A stretch of DNA of 38,822 bases. Origin: Actinopolymorpha alba DSM 45243. GTDB taxonomy: Bacteria; Actinomycetota; Actinomycetes; Propionibacteriales; Actinopolymorphaceae. How positions within the stretch are numbered: position 1 is the first letter of the stretch; each line of letters starts with the position of its first letter. Under the pieces are notes generated by a model. That model was not told the origin of the DNA. It worked only from the letters and a program-made list of their open reading frames with translations, and made no database searches. The stretch is from positions 1-38,822 of the forward strand of contig NZ_KB892747.1 of assembly GCF_000373925.1 (NCBI RefSeq). Reading direction: 5' to 3'. The position numbers were made by a program, and so were the translations under genes. This document shows positions 33,622 to 38,822 of the stretch, piece after piece.

Positions 33622-34409
33622 GTCGCTCCCGGGTGGGAACGCACCAGATGCTGGAGCTCGGCCAGGAGATATCCCATCGCCTCCGAATGGATGCCCTGCC
33701 GTCCCCCGCGGGCTGCGGACCTGGTTTCGGTGGGCTTGGATTCGGTGGGCTGGTCGAGGGTCGCCTCAGCGACCACGCCGCTGACGTACTCCTGCCAGGC
33801 TTGACGGATCACCGTGCGGTCGACCGCTATTCCCTGCTCCGTCAAGGATTTCTCGAGCGGATCGGTCTCGAAAAGCTCGGCAGTGAAGGGCCACACCCTG
33901 TCAAGGCCGGCTTGCATCCGGGCATGGCTTTCTGGCGTGCCATCACCGAGGCGCACCACCCACTGGGTGGCGTGATCGCGGTGGTAGGCCACCTCCTTGA
34001 CCGCCTTGGCGGCGATCGCGGCCAGCGTCTCGTCGGTGGACCGCGCCAGGCCCTCGTAAAGGAGTAGTTGGTACGTCGAGAACGCGAGGAGTCGCGCCAT
34101 CGTCTCCGCGAAATCGCCGTTTTGCTGTTCGACCAGGTGGACGTTGGTGTAGGCACGCTCGTCGCGCAGATAGGCCAGGTCGTCCTCGGTGCGGCCGAAG
34201 CCTTCGAGTTCACCGGCGTACGTCAGCAGCATCCTGGCCTGGCCCAGCAGGTCGAGTGCGAGGTTCGCCAGCGCGACGTCCTCCTCCAGCTGAGGCGCGC
34301 GGCTGATCCATTCGCCCAGTCGCTGGGCGAGAATGAGCGCGTCATCTCCCAACCGCACCGCGTACACCGCGGTCGGCGGCTCCACCACGGCACCGAAGGA
34401 CGAATTCAC
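33615..34409 (-). CDS. paaC: Phenylacetyl-CoA epoxidase structural subunit PaaC
   Basis: A 264-residue ferritin-like subunit pairing with PaaA. Helices are recognisable from DDALILAQRLGEWISRAPQL, LALDLLGQARMLLTYAGEL, LAYLRDERAYTNVHLVEQ and AVKEVAYHRDHATQWVVRLG. It lacks the full di-iron ligand set of PaaA, as expected for the non-catalytic partner. The start is GTG 34409, overlapping the paaB stop as GTGA. A Pro/Thr/Glu-rich segment (QPTESKPTETRSAARGG) near residue 225 looks like a flexible insertion. Confidence 0.93.
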   Translation of the reverse strand: MNSSFGAVVEPPTAVYAVRLGDDALILAQRLGEWISRAPQLEEDVALANLALDLLGQARMLLTYAGELEGFGRTEDDLAYLRDERAYTNVHLVEQQNGDFAETMARLLAFSTYQLLLYEGLARSTDETLAAIAAKAVKEVAYHRDHATQWVVRLGDGTPESHARMQAGLDRVWPFTAELFETDPLEKSLTEQGIAVDRTVIRQAWQEYVSGVVAEATLDQPTESKPTETRSAARGGRQGIHSEAMGYLLAELQHLVRSHPGATW

Positions 34410-34723
34410 AGATGTGGCGCCTCCTTCGGGACGTCGTAGAACGTCGGATGGCGATAGGGCTTGTCCGCAGCCGGGTCGAAGAACGGGTCCTTCTCGTCGG
34501 GACTTGACGCGGTGATCGCCGTCGCCGCAACGACCCAGATCGACACGCCCTCCTGCCGGCGAGTGTAGAGGTCGCGAGCGTTGCGCAGCGCCATCGTCGC
34601 GTCGGGCGCGTGGAGGCTGCCCGCATGTACATGCGACAGGCCGCGTCGTGCCCGGACGAAGACCTCCCAGAGGGGCCAGTCCGGCTCGGGGGGTACGGCG
34701 TTCACGGCGTTCACGAGGCTCAC
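34406..34723 (-). CDS. paaB: Phenylacetyl-CoA epoxidase subunit PaaB
   Basis: A 105-residue subunit thought to help link the PaaAC core with the reductase. The family pattern is clear: [20 protein letters not shown], then [20 protein letters not shown], and the closing [12 protein letters not shown]. It overlaps paaA (4 nt) and paaC (4 nt), in line with strict stoichiometry. Confidence 0.94.
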   Translation of the reverse strand: MSLVNAVNAVPPEPDWPLWEVFVRARRGLSHVHAGSLHAPDATMALRNARDLYTRRQEGVSIWVVAATAITASSPDEKDPFFDPAADKPYRHPTFYDVPKEAPHL

Positions 34724-35721
34724 CCCGGGGATTCCGTCGTGGGATTCGTCGAGACTTCCCTGCTGTGCTTGGCGGCGTACGCGAGCGCCGCTTCGCGTAC
34801 CCAGGCGCCTTCCTCGTGTGCGCGGACGCGATGCTCCATGCGTTGCTGGTTGCAGGGACCGTCGCCCTTGATAACGCGGAACAGTTCGTCGTAGTCGGGT
34901 TGGGTGAAGTCGTAGTGTCCGCGGTCAGGATTCCAGCGCAGGTGCGGGTCGGGAATGCGCAGGCCGAGCACCTCCGACTGCGGGACAGTCATGTCAACGA
35001 AACGTTGCCGCAGCTCGTCGTTGGAGAACCGCTTGATTCCCCAGGCGGCCGACTCCTCACCATGGGTCGACCGCGCGTCGGGCGGCCCGAACATCGCCAG
35101 GCTTGGATACCACCACCTGTCAACCGCGTCTTGCGCCATGGCGTGCTGCTCCGGGGTGCCTCGTGACAGGGTGAGCAGCAGGTCGAATCCCTGCCGCTGG
35201 TGGAACGACTCCTCCTTACAGATCCGCACCATCGCCCGGGCGTACGGGCCGTACGAACACCGGCACAACGGGACCTGGTTGGTGATCGCGGCACCGTCGA
35301 CGAGCCAGCCGATGGCGCCGATGTCGGCCCAGGTCAGGGTCGGATAGTTGAAGATCGAGGAGTACTTCTGTGCGCCGGTGTGGAGCTGGTCGAGGAGTTC
35401 GGCGCGGCTCACGCCGAGCGTCTCGGCCGCGGCGTACAGATACAGGCCGTGACCGGCCTCGTCCTGCACCTTCGCGATGAGGATCGCCTTGCGTCGCAGG
35501 CTCGGCGCTCTGGTGATCCAGTTGCCTTCGGGCTGCATGCCGATGATCTCGGAGTGCGCGTGCTGGGCGATCTGCCGGATCAACGTCCTGCGGTAGCCCT
35601 CGGGGAACTGGTCGCGTGGCTCGATCCGCTCGTCAGCGGCCAGCAGAGCCTCGAACTGGCGTTCCTGGTCGGACGCCGAGTCGGCTCTGGTCGGTGGCGC
35701 GGTCCCAGATCTGGCGACCAT
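34720..35721 (-). CDS. paaA: Phenylacetyl-CoA epoxidase catalytic subunit PaaA
   Basis: A 333-residue di-iron oxygenase subunit that converts phenylacetyl-CoA to the ring-1,2-epoxide, the committed step of aerobic phenylacetate degradation. Candidate iron ligands are in [26 protein letters not shown] (Glu88, His91) and [12 protein letters not shown] (Glu171, His174). The N-terminal [19 protein letters not shown] is typical of actinobacterial PaaA. ATG 35721 has only a weak GAGG; a small ORF overlaps its first 89 bases in another frame. The other paa genes (thioesterase, isomerase, ring hydrolase, CoA ligase) are not in this window. Confidence 0.95.
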   Translation of the reverse strand: MVARSGTAPPTRADSASDQERQFEALLAADERIEPRDQFPEGYRRTLIRQIAQHAHSEIIGMQPEGNWITRAPSLRRKAILIAKVQDEAGHGLYLYAAAETLGVSRAELLDQLHTGAQKYSSIFNYPTLTWADIGAIGWLVDGAAITNQVPLCRCSYGPYARAMVRICKEESFHQRQGFDLLLTLSRGTPEQHAMAQDAVDRWWYPSLAMFGPPDARSTHGEESAAWGIKRFSNDELRQRFVDMTVPQSEVLGLRIPDPHLRWNPDRGHYDFTQPDYDELFRVIKGDGPCNQQRMEHRVRAHEEGAWVREAALAYAAKHSREVSTNPTTESPG

Positions 35722-35872
35722 GCCTCAGGCTAACAGCCGCGCGCGCTTTATCGGCGGAGTACGCGTTCCTACCTCGACGGCCTGGATCGGACGGTTTGCT
35801 CCGGGCCTTCGCCTCCGCCACCGCCCGGTCGACCCACTCCCGAGCGAGCGCCTCGATCAGAGCTGGATGCAT
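35633..35872 (-). CDS. Small ORF leading the paa operon
   Basis: A 79-residue reading frame starting [23 protein letters not shown] 35872 has AGAGGAG seven bases upstream and lies about 40 nt downstream of the predicted paa start site. The first 45 residues look coding: an amphipathic Ala/Arg/Glu helix, similar in style to short actinobacterial proteins starting MHPxL. The last 30 residues overlap paaA in another frame and look like out-of-frame translation. It could be a real small protein or a translated leader for paaA. No function is recognised. Confidence 0.45.
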   Translation of the reverse strand: MHPALIEALAREWVDRAVAEAKARSKPSDPGRRGRNAYSADKARAAVSLRHGRQIWDRATDQSRLGVRPGTPVRGSAGR

Positions 35873-35904
35873 CTCGATCTCCTCTTTGATCTCTTCGAAG
35901 GGTT

Positions 35905-35983
35905 CGACACCAGCAAACAGGTTATGACGGTGTCGGACGGGTGTCAACCGGTGTTCGAGCTATGGTGGTGTCGGGTCGAGAGG
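35905..35983. promoter_or_regulatory. Cluster of GGTGTCG half sites between paa and the CGNR gene
   Basis: GGTGTCG or one-mismatch forms occur at 35929-35935, 35940-35945 (GGTGTC), 35950-35955 (GGTGTT) and 35977-35983. A reversed CGACACC at 35905-35911 makes an inverted repeat that brackets the paa -10 box. The spacing fits a cooperative regulator site. Confidence 0.5.
35919..35947 (-). promoter_or_regulatory. Promoter of the paa operon
   Basis: On the minus strand TTGACA (35942-35947), 17-nt spacer, TAACCT (35919-35924). Transcription would start near 35912 and run into the small ORF and paaABCDE. Confidence 0.65.
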
Positions 35984-35992
35984 AAGGGTCGG

Positions 35993-36589
35993 ATGACCGG
36001 GATGGCAGGAACGACAGGTACGCCACAGGCGACCGAGCCGGAGGGCGCGCGGGCGTGGTCCGCCGCTGAACTTCTGCGCGACTTCGCCAACACCGTGGAC
36101 GTCGTACAGAACGTCGAGGCCCTGCCCGAATCCTCAGACCTCGCCCAATGGCTGCGCCACTACGGCCTCCTCGACGGCGACCACCAGGCCGCCGAGGGCG
36201 ATCTGACCCGCGCCCGGGCGCTCCGCGCCGGCCTGCGCCAGGCGATGGCGCACCACCACGACGGGGTCGCCGCTCCCCTCCCCGACCTCGACCGGCTGGC
36301 CGCGGCCCTTCCCCTGCGGGTCAGCTTCGGTGGGCCGCGGCCCGCCCTGGCCCCGCTCGGTGATGGCGTCGAGGCGGCGCTGGCGCGGCTGCTCGTCGCG
36401 GTGACGGCCGCCCAGGCGGACGGCTCCTGGGCGCGCCTCAAGCTCTGCCACGCCGACGAGTGCCGGTGGGCGTTCTATGACACGTCGAAGAACCGCTCCC
36501 GCCACTGGTGCTCGATGGGCGTCTGCGGCAACCGGCAGAAGACCCGCGCATACCGGGCCCGGCAGCGCACAGGTGGGCCGAAGGAGTAG
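35993..36589 (+). CDS. CGNR zinc-finger protein (ABATE domain), probable regulator
   Basis: A 198-residue protein. ATG 35993 follows AGGAAGGG at good spacing; a longer frame upstream is rejected because it runs through the paa promoter. The N-terminal ABATE domain covers about residues 20-145 (LRDFANTVDVVQNVEALPE). The CGNR finger has Cys152 and Cys157 (CHADEC) and Cys173 and Cys178 (CSMGVCGNR), with the characteristic WAFYDTSKNRSRHW between them and a basic tail. Such proteins are presumed stress-induced DNA-binding regulators. Divergence from paa over a repeat-rich control region suggests that it may regulate paa and itself (inference). TATGGT at 35971-35976 is a possible -10 box. Confidence 0.88.
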   Translation: MTGMAGTTGTPQATEPEGARAWSAAELLRDFANTVDVVQNVEALPESSDLAQWLRHYGLLDGDHQAAEGDLTRARALRAGLRQAMAHHHDGVAAPLPDLDRLAAALPLRVSFGGPRPALAPLGDGVEAALARLLVAVTAAQADGSWARLKLCHADECRWAFYDTSKNRSRHWCSMGVCGNRQKTRAYRARQRTGGPKE

Positions 36590-36651
36590 CAACTGTCGCG
36601 TCGGCCGGCCGCCGGCATACGCTGGCGGGACTGCCTGACAGGATGGTGGGC

Positions 36652-37206
36652 ATGAGCGAGCAGACGGCCGACGCGAACGTCCGGATAGCGTGGGCAGCGG
36701 ACGCGCCGGAAGTGGCACGCGTGCAGGTGCGCGCGTGGCGTCAGGCGTACGCCGACCTCCTGCCGGCTCCGGTCCTGGAGTCCATCGACGAGTCGGCGTT
36801 CGCCGAGCAGTGGCGCCGATCGCTGGCCCGACCGCCCGACGCCCGGCACCGCGTACTCGTCGCGCTCGAGCACGGCACCGTCATCGGGTTCGCCTCCACC
36901 GGCCCAGCCGATGACCCCGACGCCGACGCGGTGTCCGACGGCGCGATCACGGCGTTCCACATCGACCCGGACCACACCCGGAAGGGCCACGGCTCCCGAC
37001 TCCTCCAGGCCTGCGTCGACACGCTCGCCGCCGATGGATTCACCCGGGCGGTCACCTGGTTGTTCAGTGCCGACGACGTACTCCGCGGCTTCCTCACCGA
37101 GACCGGATGGGAGCCGGACGGCGCACACCGTGAGCTCGACCTTCACGGCGACGGCGCCATCCGGGTGAAGGAGATCCGCCTGCACTGCTCCCTGACCGAC
37201 GACTAG
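36652..37206 (+). CDS. GNAT-family N-acetyltransferase
   Basis: A 184-residue acetyl-CoA-dependent acetyltransferase. ATG 36652 (MSEQTADANVRIAW) is chosen; an ATG three codons earlier is possible. The N-terminal VRIAWAADAPEVARVQVRAW with RQAYADLLP is typical of the GNAT subgroup with substrate helices alpha1-alpha2. The acetyl-CoA loop is AFHIDPDHTRKGHGSRLL (motif A, R/QxxGxG/A), followed by AVTWLFSADDVLRGFLTETG (motif B). A substrate cannot be named. It follows the CGNR gene by 62 nt on the same strand. Confidence 0.85.
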   Translation: MSEQTADANVRIAWAADAPEVARVQVRAWRQAYADLLPAPVLESIDESAFAEQWRRSLARPPDARHRVLVALEHGTVIGFASTGPADDPDADAVSDGAITAFHIDPDHTRKGHGSRLLQACVDTLAADGFTRAVTWLFSADDVLRGFLTETGWEPDGAHRELDLHGDGAIRVKEIRLHCSLTDD

Positions 37207-37230
37207 CCCGGACGCCGTTACTATGACCCC

Positions 37231-37596
37231 GTGGTGACGCCATTGAAAGCGGCCATCAAATGCCCGCTGGGTGACTTCGGGTTCCGCCAGCGAGAAATAG
37301 GATTCACGACGAACCTCGCCAGCGGAGTACTGCTCGAAGAGATGCTTCTGGCCGCGTTCACCTATGAGTAGTGAGCCGGCGGGAGCGCGGATGACTACGT
37401 CGGACCACCGCTACGCATCATCCCCGACCCAGGCACCGCCTACATCCGCAGCGAGAAGGCCGAGCTACCCGAATTCGAAGACGGCAAGGAAATCCGCGTG
37501 TCCCGATACCTGAGCCTCAAGAAACTCATCGTCGATGACGACAGGCGGGATGGTTCGGACCACTCCGATGCGATTGCTCTTCGGTTCATTCGCTGA
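37231..37596 (+). pseudogene. Reading frame interrupted by two tandem stops
   Basis: Starting at GTG 37231/37234 the frame encodes TPLKAAIKCPLGDFGFRQRE and further residues up to AAFTYE, then meets TAG TGA (37369-37374). The same frame then continues for 73 codons (GPPLRIIPDPGTAYIRSEKA, then RVSRYLSLKKLIVDDDRRDG) to TGA at 37594-37596. The downstream half has no start codon with a ribosome site near its beginning. Both halves look protein-like. TACTAT (37219-37224) could be a -10 box for a leaderless start. Likely a decayed gene; two small genes or stop readthrough are alternatives. No family is recognised. Confidence 0.45.
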
Positions 37597-37683
37597 GCCA
37601 ATGGTTCGCTTACCTAGAGATATTCAAGGAAACACAAAATTACATTCCTAAGGCCCTGCGAATGGGCTCTTTCGGGCGGGGTT

Positions 37684-38822
37684 GTGTCGGTGGTCGCCGA
37701 TAGTGTTTCGGTTATGGATGTCACGACCGGCGCCCCGCCCACGCTGCCGTTGCGTGGGTTGCTGGATATGGTCCAGGACGGGCTTGCTCAGGCGTTGGAA
37801 TCCTCTTTCTGGTCGTGTACGGACGCCGACTCTGCTGACGGGCTGGAGCAGGTGCACCAGATCGTCGCTATGGCTGAGGCTTTGAGGCTGCGGCTCATCC
37901 ATGATGCTGATACGCGAGAGCTCGCCTCCCAGGCGGGGGCGACCTCGACCGCTGCATGGTTGCGGCACAAGCTGCACCTTCATCCCGGCGCTGTCGGCGC
38001 GGATGTGAAGCTGGCCGAGGCGTTGGAGACCAACCTCCAGGCCACCGGGGAGGCACTCGCCGCGGGCAGGATCTCGGCGCTGCACGCCAAGATCATCCGC
38101 GAGTCGATCAACCTGCTCCCCAAGGACATCAGCGACGACCAGAAACGTGAAGGCGAAGCGCGTCTGCTGGAGTTGGCGACCCAGCACGATCCGAAAGAGC
38201 TTCGGCAGTTAGGGATCCACCTGTACGAGACGATCGATCCGGAGGATGCTGAGCGGCGGCTGGGTGAGCAGTTGGAACGGGAACGTAAGCGGGCCGAGCA
38301 GAAGCGGTCGATCACGTTCTCCCAAGCAGGGCCCGGACTTCACAGTGCCCGCATTCAACTGCCCGTTGATGAGATGGCACGCCTCAAAGCACTCCTCGAC
38401 CCGCTGGCCAGACCACGGAAGACGGACGCGAACGGACCCGACACCCGCACCGCATCGAGGCGGCTGGGCGACGCGTTCGTGGAGATGCTTGATCTGGCTC
38501 TTGCCGCGGGAGAGGCACCCACGCGTGGTGGGACGAAGCCGCAGATCATCATCACCATGACGCTGGCCCAACTCGTCACCGGGATCGGCTACGCGACATT
38601 GGACAGCGGGGAGCAAATCTCCGCTGAGGCAGCGAGACTCCTGGCCTGCGACGCTGATGTCATCCCCGCCGTACTCGACGGCAAAGGCCAAGTACTCGAC
38701 CTCGGCCGTACGACCCGCTTCTTCACCGCCGCCCAACGCCACGCCCTAGGCATCCGCGACGGGATGGAATGCAACTTCCCCTCATGTGACCGCCCCGCCA
38801 AATGGTGCGATGCCCACCACAT
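37684..38822 (+). CDS. DUF222 / HNH endonuclease, 13E12 type, 5' part
   Basis: The frame runs off the window after about 379 codons without a stop. The start is GTG 37684 or 37690, or ATG 37714; GGGCGGGG lies just before the GTGs. The DUF222 region shows LEQVHQIVAMAEALRLRLIH, STAAWLRHKLHLHPG, then ARIQLPVDEMARLKALLDPL and GTKPQIIITMTLAQL. The HNH module begins CNFPSCDRPAKWCDAHH, with its second half outside. About 90 nt upstream an unusually AT-rich stretch (37630-37655) may hold the promoter. The HNH core differs from the copy at 1-354, so these are separate paralogues. Confidence 0.88.
   Translation, partial: MSVVADSVSVMDVTTGAPPTLPLRGLLDMVQDGLAQALESSFWSCTDADSADGLEQVHQIVAMAEALRLRLIHDADTRELASQAGATSTAAWLRHKLHLHPGAVGADVKLAEALETNLQATGEALAAGRISALHAKIIRESINLLPKDISDDQKREGEARLLELATQHDPKELRQLGIHLYETIDPEDAERRLGEQLERERKRAEQKRSITFSQAGPGLHSARIQLPVDEMARLKALLDPLARPRKTDANGPDTRTASRRLGDAFVEMLDLALAAGEAPTRGGTKPQIIITMTLAQLVTGIGYATLDSGEQISAEAARLLACDADVIPAVLDGKGQVLDLGRTTRFFTAAQRHALGIRDGMECNFPSCDRPAKWCDAHH

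Overview
The window comes from a high-GC actinobacterium. Twin-arginine and lipobox export signals are common, a PPOX/F420-type flavin protein is present, RNase J and DapA sit next to thyX, and HNH endonucleases of the 13E12/DUF222 type lie at both ends. The genus cannot be fixed from the sequence; the mix would suit the Propionibacteriales or a relative (inference).

Layout. (1) 1-974: the 3' end of an HNH gene, a strong terminator, then a decayed duplicate of the 3' end of the next gene and a (GGGT)5 tract. (2) 975-16627: a catabolic locus. A minus-strand operon runs from 10905 down to 975: solute-binding lipoprotein, Gfo/Idh-type oxidoreductase, two permeases, two ATPases, a deacetylase-like protein and a Tat-exported probable glycan-active enzyme. 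A divergent plus-strand operon (11130-14240) encodes an NAD-dependent epimerase-like protein, a DapA-type aldolase and a D-2-hydroxyacid dehydrogenase. A dedicated regulator (14260-15519, minus) and a second DapA-type aldolase (15662-16627, plus) complete it. The two divergent promoters carry near-identical palindromes TACGGTCnnGACCGTA over their -10 boxes, and a related palindrome lies between the regulator and the second aldolase. This points to one repressor-operator circuit for uptake and oxidation of a glycan-derived compound.

(3) 16769-24063: the most unusual part. After a good promoter come five genes for substrate-binding-fold proteins and nothing else: one lipoprotein of the SBP_bac_5 family, two SBP_bac_5 paralogues without any signal peptide, and two PstS-like paralogues without any signal peptide. 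No permease or ATPase accompanies them. (4) 24091-29411: rnj and dapA (minus), then a shortened threonyl-tRNA synthetase (plus) placed between dapA and thyX. It is preceded by a candidate leader peptide with three consecutive Thr codons and mutually exclusive hairpins, which reads like a transcription attenuator. (5) 29514-31934: a small membrane protein, a PPOX flavin protein between 23-bp inverted repeats, and a class V aminotransferase-like protein. (6) 31988-35872: paaABCDE, the phenylacetyl-CoA epoxidase operon with overlapping genes, led by a small ORF and facing a CGNR zinc-finger gene across a repeat-rich control region. (7) 36652-38822: a GNAT acetyltransferase, a reading frame broken by two tandem stops, and the 5' part of a second DUF222-HNH gene running off the window.

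Functional calls rest on motifs, gene order and known families read by eye; no database search was run.
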